Assembly: GCA_030743915.1 (NCBI GenBank)
Contig: JASLRP010000242.1
Span: 1-7,359 of the forward strand
DNA: 7,359 nucleotides
Direction: 5' to 3'
From: SAR202 cluster bacterium
Lineage (GTDB): Bacteria > Chloroflexota > Dehalococcoidia > Lucifugimonadales > UBA1123
Shown here: piece after piece, positions 1 through 4,549 of the stretch
Numbering within the stretch: position 1 is the stretch's first letter
How the letters are laid out: each line of letters opens with the position of its first letter
Notes under the pieces: generated by a model
Database searches by the model: none
The model's input: only the letters and a program-made list of their open reading frames with translations
What the model was told of the DNA's origin: nothing
Program-made: the position numbers and the translations under genes

Positions 1-32
1 CCAGCGTACAGGCTGTCGAATTTGGTTATCAC
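1..32 (-). CDS. 5' end of a gene running off the left edge (possibly LLM-class flavin oxidoreductase)
   Basis: Only the first ten codons are in the window. They read V/M-I-T-K-F-D-S-L-Y-A from a GTG start at 32-30, and the gene continues left of base 1. Support for a real start is good: on the minus strand a GGGGGAGG Shine-Dalgarno (47 to 40) sits seven bases before the GTG, and a strong promoter lies about 40 bases further upstream (71-98). The peptide resembles the N-terminus of luciferase-like flavin-dependent oxidoreductases as I remember them from Chloroflexota genomes. Ten residues cannot establish a family, so the function is a guess while the gene start itself is reasonably supported. 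In-frame ATT and ATC codons just upstream of the GTG are unlikely starts. Confidence 0.5.
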   Translation of the reverse strand, partial: MITKFDSLYA

Positions 33-70
33 GATAATGCCTCCCCCGGTTTACTGTGATTTGTAGAGTT

Positions 71-98
71 ATTGTACGTTTAGAGAGTATGGTGTCAA
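71..98 (-). promoter_or_regulatory. Sigma70-type promoter for the left-edge gene
   Basis: On the minus strand a perfect TTGACA -35 box (98 to 93) and a TACAAT -10 box (76 to 71) are separated by 16 bases. Transcription would start near base 64 and give a leader of about 32 nt, which holds the GGGGGAGG site ahead of the GTG at 32. The match in sequence, spacing and position makes this one of the best promoters in the window. Confidence 0.65.
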
Positions 99-366
99 CC
101 CGTGCGTTGTTTCTATGCTTGGCCAAAGAAGGCTACGCCGCGAGAATCGTGCCGTTGTTTCGGCGAAAACAGTGGCCCGGTCCGGCGCCAAACTTTGTGG
201 ACTGTGATAAAAATAGGAGTCTGTCTGACAGTCAGAATGGGTCCGCACATGTGAGGAACAGATTACTGCACGAGGTATATCCACTGATGGAGTCTGCCAG
301 AGTGTGATCGCGCCCATATATTCGACTGGTATTGTGTATATACAATGGCTCTGGTCAGGGAATTGA
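99..366. other. Intergenic stretch without a supported gene
   Basis: No ORF here has both a ribosome binding site and recognisable protein sequence. An open frame from about 56 to 307 overlaps the minus-strand promoter, starts with GTG without a Shine-Dalgarno, and looks like no family. Small palindromes are present: two overlapping ones at 221-235 (CTGTC-T-GACAG and CTGAC-A-GTCAG) and an AT-rich one at 331-346. The stretch may hold regulatory DNA for the two flanking genes or a small RNA, but nothing decides this. Confidence 0.4.
331..346. promoter_or_regulatory. Imperfect palindrome, possible operator
   Basis: The 16 bases ATTGTGTATATACAAT form a dyad with five-base ATTGT/ACAAT arms and a mostly symmetric TATA centre (one mismatched pair). 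It lies 24 bases before the candidate extended -10 box at 367-375, where an activator or repressor of the response-regulator gene could bind. The role is inferred from symmetry and position only. Confidence 0.3.
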
Positions 367-375
367 TGGTACAAT
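367..375 (+). promoter_or_regulatory. Candidate extended -10 promoter for the response-regulator gene
   Basis: TGG followed by TACAAT gives a TGn extended -10 element. No convincing -35 hexamer is seen 16-18 bases upstream, which fits an extended -10 or activator-dependent promoter. Transcription would start near 382, leaving a leader of about 150 nt before the receiver gene at 536. Confidence 0.35.
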
Positions 376-427
376 TTAAGCAATCGTTTCTTGAGTGACG
401 ATGGAGGGAACGGAGGAGACCAAAGGA

Positions 428-505
428 ATGCGGGCTGACGATAGGGTCGTCGGCCAGTTCCGAAAGCGCAAGAACTCCAATGGAATCAGCATGAGCCAAC
501 CCTGA
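428..505 (+). CDS. Possible 25-residue leader peptide
   Basis: A short frame starts at ATG 428, nine bases after a GGAGGAG sequence (412-418), and encodes 25 residues starting MRADDRVVGQF with a basic RKRK patch at about residues 14-17. An in-frame ATG at 401 would give 34 residues. The stop falls inside the hairpin at 487-517 that precedes the response-regulator start. The good ribosome binding site is the main support. The peptide matches no family I know, and frames this short arise by chance, so it is listed with low confidence as a possible uORF affecting the downstream gene. Confidence 0.2.
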   Translation: MRADDRVVGQFRKRKNSNGISMSQP

Positions 506-517
506 ATAGGGATGCTG
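487..517 (+). promoter_or_regulatory. Leader hairpin just before the response-regulator RBS
   Basis: CAGCAT (487-492) pairs perfectly with ATGCTG (512-517). Stacked on it, CCCT (500-503) pairs with AGGG (508-511) around a GAAT tetraloop, leaving a seven-base bulge on the 5' side only. The stem ends seven bases before the GGAGG ribosome binding site (525-529). It could modulate translation or transcript stability. There is no U tract, so it is not a standard terminator. Confidence 0.3.
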
Positions 518-535
518 TAAGCATGGAGGTGTCGG

Positions 536-943
536 ATGACTGCTGAGTCGCATCCGTTGGTGCTTCTCATTGATGACGATCCAGATTTTTTGGAGATCGC
601 CGAGTTGGCAATTTCCGAATCTGGATACGGAACAGCCACTGCCCAGAGTGGATTGGCCGGACTCAGATTGTTCCAGGAACATGAGCCTGACCTTGTCGTT
701 CTCGATCTGGTCATGCCGGGTATGAATGGCATCGAGACGCTTCGCTTGATCCGCGAGTCCTCAGATTGCCCGATCATCATCTTGACATTGAGCGACGCCG
801 TCGAGATGTTCCTTCAAGCCCTTGAGCTTGGCGTAAACGATTATCTGACCAAGGACGCTCCGCTCGATACACTGTTGGAGCGGATCAACATCGCAATTGG
901 GCGTCCGGGTTCTCCCGTCAGCGACAACCAGATGGGCGAGTGA
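536..943 (+). CDS. Stand-alone receiver-domain response regulator (CheY/Spo0F-like)
   Basis: The 135-residue protein is a single REC domain with no output domain, so it would act through protein contacts in a phosphorelay or as a phosphate sink. The acidic cluster is D13-D15, the phosphoacceptor is D57 in VVLDLVMPG, the switch Thr is T84 in IIILTLS, the aromatic switch is Y103 and the invariant Lys is K106. After the Lys the sequence is D-A-P rather than the usual P-F, so the cis-proline following the conserved Lys is shifted by two positions. The start is fixed by GGAGG at 525-529, six bases before ATG. The last dozen residues are an unstructured tail. No histidine kinase is next to it, so the partner is elsewhere. 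It converges on the TetR gene. The receiver assignment is certain; the pathway is unknown. Confidence 0.93.
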   Translation: MTAESHPLVLLIDDDPDFLEIAELAISESGYGTATAQSGLAGLRLFQEHEPDLVVLDLVMPGMNGIETLRLIRESSDCPIIILTLSDAVEMFLQALELGVNDYLTKDAPLDTLLERINIAIGRPGSPVSDNQMGE

Positions 944-947
944 CAGT

Positions 948-995
948 CGCGCCATCCGAGGTATTTGGGGCGACACACGCTTCGTGAATGGCGCG
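948..995. terminator. Nested hairpin between convergent genes, possible terminator
   Basis: CGCGCCAT (948-955) and ATGGCGCG (988-995) form a perfect 8-bp inverted repeat. It encloses a smaller hairpin, CACG (976-979) with CGTG (983-986) around CTT. It lies between the stop of the receiver gene and the stop of the convergent tetR gene, where a bidirectional terminator is expected. Neither strand has a U tract after the stem, so termination would be weak or factor-dependent. Confidence 0.35.
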
Positions 996-1012
996 TGTAG
1001 CAGATGATGCGG

Positions 1013-1618
1013 TCACTCGTGGTCGTCATCGGCTTGAGTCACAAGGATTTCCCTAAGAGTCGAGCGCAGGTGTTCAACGAATCGATCAATGGCCCATTTC
1101 CGTTCGACAACGAGGTATTCGTAAGTGTGCACGGAAAGCAGCGTCCAGGCGAAGTCCGTTGCTTCATCCACCGTCCAGTTGGCGGCCAGCGACCCCTCTT
1201 CCTGAAGGCGCACAATTCCTGCTCGGATATTGGCTCTGCGCACTGCCATGATGTCCTGCCATGTGGCTTCTGCGGCATCATCCGAACGCCGCGCGGCGTA
1301 AAGTAGCGAAGCGACGTCATAGATCTGTGGCTCGATCACCCCGTAAGCCGCCACCCCCAAATCGAGGGCGTCTGGCCCCGTTTCAGCTTCCCGAACTGGT
1401 CGCATGATCTCCGGAACGCCGATCTCATCGTCAACGTAGTGCACAAGGGCCTTCAACAATTCAGCTTTGGATTTGAAGTGAAGGTACACAGCCTGCCGCG
1501 AGACGCCGGCCTCGCGAGCCACTTCCTGCAATCCCACGCCAAAGTATCCGCGCTCAATCAGCAACTCTCTCGCAGATTCGAGTATCTTGGTTCTTGTATT
1601 TCGACTTCTACTTGACAT
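1013..1618 (-). CDS. TetR/AcrR-family transcriptional repressor
   Basis: The 201-residue protein has the typical TetR length. The N-terminal DNA-binding domain runs from about residues 8 to 55: TKILESARELLIERGY is the first helix, and the helix-turn-helix at about 28-48 contains VAREAGVSRQAVYLHFKSK, with the family's GVS-x-x-x-(V/L)-Y-x-(H)F-x-(S)K signature. Residues 60-200 form the variable ligand-binding and dimer domain, so the inducer cannot be read. The gene diverges from the DUF998 gene and very likely represses both that gene and itself through the paired palindromes at 1612-1628 and 1643-1659. The ATG at 1618-1616 has no Shine-Dalgarno, and an in-frame stop lies 18 bases upstream (TAA at 1636-1634), so the start is fixed and the message has a very short or no leader. 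Confidence 0.93.
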   Translation of the reverse strand: MSSRSRNTRTKILESARELLIERGYFGVGLQEVAREAGVSRQAVYLHFKSKAELLKALVHYVDDEIGVPEIMRPVREAETGPDALDLGVAAYGVIEPQIYDVASLLYAARRSDDAAEATWQDIMAVRRANIRAGIVRLQEEGSLAANWTVDEATDFAWTLLSVHTYEYLVVERKWAIDRFVEHLRSTLREILVTQADDDHE

Positions 1619-1628
1619 ATTGTAAAGT
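1612..1628. promoter_or_regulatory. Operator 1 of the TetR repressor
   Basis: TTGACATATTGTAAAGT contains the dyad TTGACA-TAT-TGTAAA (five of six pairs symmetric). It is 15/17 identical to operator 2, which starts exactly 31 bp to the right. It contains the -35 box of the DUF998 promoter and the start codon of tetR (1616-1618), so a repressor bound here would block both genes. The assignment to this TetR is inference from position and duplication. Confidence 0.7.
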
Positions 1629-1640
1629 CTATCTTATCAT
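1612..1640 (+). promoter_or_regulatory. Promoter of the DUF998 gene
   Basis: A perfect TTGACA -35 (1612-1617) and a TATCAT -10 (1635-1640) are spaced by 17 bases. Transcription should start near 1647, within operator 2, and give a leader of about 28 nt with the AGGAGG site. The two operators overlap the -35 and the start site, a classic repression layout. Confidence 0.7.
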
Positions 1641-1641
1641 A
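1636..1641 (-). promoter_or_regulatory. Candidate -10 box for tetR, overlapping the divergent promoter
   Basis: On the minus strand TATGAT (1641 to 1636) overlaps the plus-strand -10 box by five bases. Transcription from it would begin near 1629, only about 11 nt before the tetR ATG, which fits the missing ribosome binding site. The -35 (CTGTTA at 1664 to 1659, 17-base spacer) is poor, so tetR expression would be weak and the call is tentative. Confidence 0.35.
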
Positions 1642-1642
1642 G

Positions 1643-1659
1643 TTTACATACTGTAAAGT
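1643..1659. promoter_or_regulatory. Operator 2 of the TetR repressor
   Basis: TTTACATACTGTAAAGT contains the perfect dyad TTTACA-TAC-TGTAAA (1643-1657). It covers the expected transcription start of the DUF998 gene and ends four bases before its AGGAGG site. The start-to-start distance to operator 1 is 31 bp, close to three helical turns, so two repressor dimers would sit on the same face of the DNA. Confidence 0.7.
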
Positions 1660-1674
1660 AACAGGAGGCGAAAA

Positions 1675-2355
1675 ATGTTAGGCAATTCAATAACATACGA
1701 ACGAAGCGTCATGTTCCCAGCGCTATGCGGGTTAATTGCGCCGATTGTATTCGGAACGCTTGTGACAATCGGGGGCGTCGTGTACGAAAATTACAGCCAT
1801 GCCTCCCAAGCCATCAGCGAGTTAGGAGGCGTAGAGTCACAGTTCGCCGTTCTCCAAAATGCAAACTTTTTCATCACGGGGGCGCTAATCACGATCTTTG
1901 CATTCGGCCTGTACCGGAGTATGGGGTCAATTGGAGGCCTGCGAACCGGTGCGGTACTCATCGGAGTGTTCGGCGTTGTCACCGCGTTGGCGCAACCTGT
2001 TCTTCCTTGCGATCCGGGTTGTGAATTCCAAACTCTGACAGGAACGTTGCACAACCTGACTGGAATGTCGGGGTTTCTCGCGATCATTGCAGGCGTCTTG
2101 CTCATCGCGCGCCGTTCACGGACAGACCCGTACTGGGGAGGATACAGCCGGTATTCGCTGTTTATGGGCATTGCCACTTTCATCGCTCTCGTGGCATGGA
2201 TTGGCGTGACCAAAGCCGCCGGAGTCGAAAGCCTGAATGGCGTTCTTCAACGCGTATTCGTTGGGATTGTGTTGGTGTGGATTGGCGTGACGGCGATCAG
2301 AATGCTCAGGTTCACAGGCAGCGTCGAATCAATTAAAACTCCAGTGACCGTCTAG
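1675..2355 (+). CDS. DUF998-family integral membrane protein
   Basis: This 226-residue protein has six predicted membrane helices at roughly residues 14-36, 64-82, 90-110, 129-146, 160-179 and 190-210. Family marks are visible: the YSHASQAISELGG motif after helix 1 (about 40-52), the C-D-P-G-C pair of cysteines in the loop after helix 3 (112-116), the LHNLTG segment before helix 4 (125-130) and N-G-V-L-Q-R before helix 6 (188-193). The biochemical function of DUF998 proteins is not established. The two cysteines, probably on the outer face, could form a disulfide or bind a ligand. The start is fixed by AGGAGG at 1663-1668, six bases before ATG. It is controlled with and by the adjacent divergent TetR gene, which suggests a stress- or ligand-inducible membrane function. 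It ends before a strong bidirectional terminator. Confidence 0.88.
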   Translation: MLGNSITYERSVMFPALCGLIAPIVFGTLVTIGGVVYENYSHASQAISELGGVESQFAVLQNANFFITGALITIFAFGLYRSMGSIGGLRTGAVLIGVFGVVTALAQPVLPCDPGCEFQTLTGTLHNLTGMSGFLAIIAGVLLIARRSRTDPYWGGYSRYSLFMGIATFIALVAWIGVTKAAGVESLNGVLQRVFVGIVLVWIGVTAIRMLRFTGSVESIKTPVTV

Positions 2356-2383
2356 CCTCGATTCCGTTGTGAATCAGAAGCCC

Positions 2384-2432
2384 GACACAAAAAAAGGGAT
2401 GGGTCCAGAGGCGGATCCATCCTTTTTTTGTC
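2384..2432. terminator. Bidirectional intrinsic terminator
   Basis: The arms 2384-2406 and 2413-2432 pair almost completely around the six-base loop AGAGGC. They form a GC-rich inner stem (GGATGGGTCC with GGATCCATCC, one G-U pair) and an outer A7/T7 stem, with one bulged G. The T7 at 2423-2429 serves the plus strand and the A7 at 2389-2395 serves the minus strand. It separates the convergent DUF998 and secreted-protein genes and should stop both transcripts. Confidence 0.9.
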
Positions 2433-2444
2433 TCTAACCGTGGT

Positions 2445-2894
2445 TTACAGAGAGCTTCCATCCGCAGGCGGAGTTGCATCGGCGGGCGCCTGGGGCGCTC
2501 CGAAGTGGCCCCTGTGTCCGCGCATGCCGCGCCCGTGATGCCCGCGCTTCTTGCCACCGAACCCGCGATGACCCAGGCCTGGGCCGTCGGCAGGTCGCGA
2601 TTCGAACCACGCCAGGTACTCGTCTGCCTGCTCCTGGGTTATCTTTCCGGCTTCCACCATCTTCTCCAACCGCTCCTGGGTGGCTTCGTTCTGAAGCTCG
2701 GTGCGTGCCTGCTTGATGGCATCATTCACTTCGGTCTCGTCCAGACCCAGAATCTGTGCGACTCTGGCGCCGAGCTTGCCTACGCCCGATTTACCATCGT
2801 TGTCTGCCTCCTGAGCGAACGCGGCCCCGGTCATCAGAGCGCCCAGGGCCAGCACTGCCACGGTTGCGGTTAGAAATACCCATCGTCTTTTCAT
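2445..2894 (-). CDS. Small secreted protein with DUF2680-like helix and His/Gly-rich tail
   Basis: This 149-residue protein starts with a clear Sec signal peptide: MKRRW, a hydrophobic core at 6-24 and an A-F-A/Q cleavage site at 27/28. The mature part has an amphipathic helical region (about 37-100). Its second half, MVEAGKITQEQADEYLAWFESRP (79-101), resembles the repeat seen in small secreted DUF2680-type proteins. Residues 104-132 are rich in Gly, Arg and His (five His: 109, 119, 120, 127, 130), and a Pro/Ala-rich end follows. The tail could bind metal or an anionic surface, but no function is established. There are no cysteines. The start is set by AGGAG (2905 to 2901) six bases before ATG. 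The gene stands alone and diverges from the alcohol dehydrogenase gene 308 bases away. The signal peptide is the firm part; the family link is from memory. Confidence 0.85.
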   Translation of the reverse strand: MKRRWVFLTATVAVLALGALMTGAAFAQEADNDGKSGVGKLGARVAQILGLDETEVNDAIKQARTELQNEATQERLEKMVEAGKITQEQADEYLAWFESRPADGPGLGHRGFGGKKRGHHGRGMRGHRGHFGAPQAPADATPPADGSSL

Positions 2895-2958
2895 CTCATT
2901 CTCCTCGAACTCGCCTGTTTTTGAAATTCTGAATCAATCTGCGCTGCCAGTTACACGA

Positions 2959-3005
2959 CGCTCTCCTCTCCACCAGCCACAATGGGCGGCTCAGGAAGGG
3001 GAGCG
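2959..3005. promoter_or_regulatory. Imperfect hairpin in the leader of the secreted-protein gene
   Basis: CGCTC at 2959-2963 pairs with GAGCG at 3001-3005, extended by the pyrimidine run to 2971 against the purine run 2994-3000. An inner AGCC/GGCT stem lies at 2975-2978 and 2988-2991. It would be transcribed at the 5' end of the minus-strand message, 65-110 nt before its start codon. It is too irregular for a terminator and matches no riboswitch class I recognise. Confidence 0.25.
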
Positions 3006-3024
3006 CTTCCATAATTCCATCTGG

Positions 3025-3053
3025 ATGATTCTGATTGCACGGTCGGACGTCAA
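3025..3053 (-). promoter_or_regulatory. Weak candidate promoter for the secreted-protein gene
   Basis: On the minus strand TTGACG (3053 to 3048) and AATCAT (3030 to 3025) are separated by 17 bases. The -35 matches five of six consensus bases, the -10 only three or four. Transcription from here would include the 2959-3005 hairpin in a leader of about 125 nt. Confidence 0.3.
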
Positions 3054-3202
3054 TTTGCAGTCTTGAACTGTGCTTCGTCAGGTATAACGATGCGAGACGG
3101 GAAAAGGTTATTCATGTCAGTGATATTGCCCCGTAACATGCCCGTGGTTGTTGTAGAATTGGGCCAAGCTGTTGAGTCCTGTCACAATTATGAGGAGGCA
3201 GT

Positions 3203-4285
3203 ATGCCCACCAAATCCAGAGCCGCGATTCTTGTTGAACCCAACAGTCCGTTGGTTGTCGATGAAGTAACCTTCCCAGATCCTGGGCCCGGTCAGGTGTT
3301 GGTCAAGCTGTTCGCCAGCGGCATTTGTCACTCACAATTGCACCAGATTCACCGAACCCCCGAAACCGCTCATTCTGGAACACACGCGCAGTACCCAACT
3401 TTGCTGGGCCACGAGGCCACAGGCGTTGTGGCGGCGACCGGACCCGATGTCGAACACGTACGGGAGGGCGATCACGTTATCACCACATGGGTGGACCGGG
3501 CCCTGGAGGAAGGGGCGCCGCCCCGCGCTCGCACTGAAGCCCAATGGAACGGCATGTCGGTCAATGTAGGGGGCGCGACCTGGACTGAACACACCCTGAT
3601 CTCCGAACGGATGGTGGTGCCCATGAGCAAGGATGTGGCGACTGATGTGACGTCGATCATCGGCTGCGCTGTGCTCACCGGATCCGGGGTAATCATGAAC
3701 ACATTGGATGTCGGTATCGCCGATTCGGTGGCCGTTTTCGGCGCTGGAGGCGTGGGGTTGTGCGCTCTGGCTGCTGCTCAGGTTGCCGGAGCATATCCGA
3801 TAATCGCGGTGGACCTGTCGGATGAAAAACTGGAATTCGCTCAGCGGTTCGGCGCGACCCACACGGTTAACGCCTCAGATGGAGACCCCGTTGAAGCCAT
3901 ACGCATTCTGACCGACGGCGGCGTGGAGTTTGCGATCGACGCCATCGGTGCGCCCAGCACTCAGGAGCAGATACTTCACGCGGCTCGGCCCGGTGTCGTG
4001 GGTCTCAGGAAGGGTGGGACTGCCTGCCTGGTTGGCGCGGTTCAGACTCAGGGGCGAATCGACGTCGAAGAGCTTCGAATCTCGCAGCGAACGTACACCG
4101 GCACCCGTGGCAGCGCGTCTCGGCCTGACCGGGACTTTCCAATCTATCTGCGGTGGTTTCAGGAAGGCAAGTTGGACCTCAATGGGATGGTCACGAAACG
4201 CTACACACTGGACCAGATCAACGATGCCGTGGACGACCTGACAGCGGGAAGGATCACCGGACGCAGCATCATTGTGTACGATTGA
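3203..4285 (+). CDS. Zinc-type medium-chain alcohol dehydrogenase without structural-zinc lobe
   Basis: This 360-residue MDR-superfamily oxidoreductase probably oxidises an alcohol or reduces an aldehyde with NAD(H). Catalytic zinc ligands are C42 (GICHS), H70 with E71 (GHEATG) and C155 (IIGCAVLTGSG). The Rossmann motif is GAGGVG at 180-185, and the acidic D204 at the end of the second strand favours NAD over NADP. The layout resembles the class III / NDMA-dependent ADH branch. The segment at 94-130, where most relatives carry four structural-zinc cysteines, has none; its place is taken by a charged, Pro-rich loop. The residue after C-H-S is Gln45 instead of the usual Asp. AGGAGG (3193-3198) lies four bases before ATG, which fixes the start. 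No operon partner is present and no terminator is seen before the convergent tRNA gene, so the substrate cannot be read from context. Confidence 0.92.
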   Translation: MPTKSRAAILVEPNSPLVVDEVTFPDPGPGQVLVKLFASGICHSQLHQIHRTPETAHSGTHAQYPTLLGHEATGVVAATGPDVEHVREGDHVITTWVDRALEEGAPPRARTEAQWNGMSVNVGGATWTEHTLISERMVVPMSKDVATDVTSIIGCAVLTGSGVIMNTLDVGIADSVAVFGAGGVGLCALAAAQVAGAYPIIAVDLSDEKLEFAQRFGATHTVNASDGDPVEAIRILTDGGVEFAIDAIGAPSTQEQILHAARPGVVGLRKGGTACLVGAVQTQGRIDVEELRISQRTYTGTRGSASRPDRDFPIYLRWFQEGKLDLNGMVTKRYTLDQINDAVDDLTAGRITGRSIIVYD

Positions 4286-4328
4286 GCCGATTTGACGCGC
4301 CACGATAGGAACTGAGCAAGAAGAGAAT

Positions 4329-4403
4329 TGGCTCCGCGGGTAGGATTCGAACCTACGACCGATCGGTTAACAGCCGATTGCTCTACCACTGAGCTACCGC
4401 GGA
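4329..4403 (-). tRNA. tRNA-Asn (anticodon GTT)
   Basis: The 75-nt cloverleaf on the minus strand is complete. The acceptor stem is TCCGCGG/CCGCGGA with discriminator G. The D arm is GCTC/GAGC, the anticodon stem ATCGG/CCGAT, and the loop CTGTTAA with GTT at plus positions 4371-4369. The T arm is GTAGG-TTCGAAT-CCTAC. The CCA end is encoded (4331-4329). Discriminator G and anticodon GTT fit asparagine. It converges on the alcohol dehydrogenase gene, 43 bases from its stop. No attachment-site duplication or integrase is seen. Confidence 0.97.
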
Positions 4404-4408
4404 GCGTG

Positions 4409-4430
4409 GAAAAACCTGGGGCAGTTTTTC
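4409..4430. terminator. AT-rich dyad between MFS gene and tRNA-Asn, possible weak terminator
   Basis: GAAAAAC (4409-4415) and GTTTTTC (4424-4430) form a perfect 7-bp dyad around the eight-base loop CTGGGGCA. It lies about 120 bases after the MFS stop and just before the tRNA 5' end on the minus strand. The A-U-rich stem is weak and the T run is inside it. It may instead be a processing or regulatory element. Confidence 0.25.
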
Positions 4431-4443
4431 AAGCGGGAAGCCG

Positions 4444-4465
4444 TATTCTGACGCCCACCAGAATA
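4444..4465. promoter_or_regulatory. Perfect dyad at the predicted tRNA transcription start
   Basis: TATTCTG (4444-4450) and CAGAATA (4459-4465) form a perfect 7-bp inverted repeat around ACGCCCAC. It has the same 7-8-7 geometry as the dyad at 4409-4430. It overlaps the edge of the proposed -10 box (4465-4470) and the expected start site, so it could be an operator or, as RNA, a 5' hairpin of the precursor. Confidence 0.3.
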
Positions 4466-4493
4466 TCATAGCGCTCAACTGGGCATACCTCAA
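4465..4493 (-). promoter_or_regulatory. Promoter candidate for tRNA-Asn
   Basis: On the minus strand TTGAGG (4493 to 4488) and TATGAT (4470 to 4465) are separated by 17 bases. Transcription would begin near 4458, about 55 nt before the mature tRNA 5' end. The -10 and spacing are good, the -35 is moderate. Confidence 0.45.
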
Positions 4494-4549
4494 GATGATT
4501 TTTCGCTGGTGATCGACTCCCAAGACGCCAGAGCGTGGGCCAATCCATG

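Larger units (their letters stand above)
2895..3202. other. Divergent intergenic region with structured element
   Basis: This 308-base gap carries the leaders and promoters of two diverging genes. It holds an imperfect hairpin at 2959-3005, a candidate minus-strand promoter at 3025-3053, and on the plus strand isolated -10-like hexamers TATAAC (3083-3088) and TAGAAT (3154-3159) without good -35 boxes. AGGAGG at 3193-3198 serves the dehydrogenase ATG at 3203. No convincing ORF or known riboswitch is seen. Confidence 0.5.

Noticed and set aside
56..307. An 83-residue plus-strand open frame
   Set aside because: GTG start without a ribosome site, overlaps the strong minus-strand promoter at 71-98, and the protein resembles nothing.
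523..546. Seven-codon frame overlapping the receiver start (ATG at 523)
   Set aside because: It has no ribosome site of its own; its ATG directly abuts the GGAGG that serves the receiver gene, and such short frames are common by chance.
2505..2873. 122-residue plus-strand frame opposite the secreted-protein gene
   Set aside because: It is a shadow of the minus-strand gene, which has a signal peptide, ribosome site and recognisable helix motif; the shadow has no start signal.
2975..3005. Resemblance of GCCAC...GGAAGG to a cobalamin riboswitch core
   Set aside because: The B12 box and the remaining conserved stems are missing, and neither flanking gene is a usual B12 target.
3063..3269. 68-residue plus-strand frame ahead of the dehydrogenase
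   Set aside because: Non-ATG start without a ribosome site, and it runs into the dehydrogenase gene in another frame; the AGGAGG at 3193 clearly serves ATG 3203.
4329..4403. tRNA-Asn as an integration site
   Set aside because: No integrase, no partial tRNA 3' repeat and no compositional break are seen nearby.
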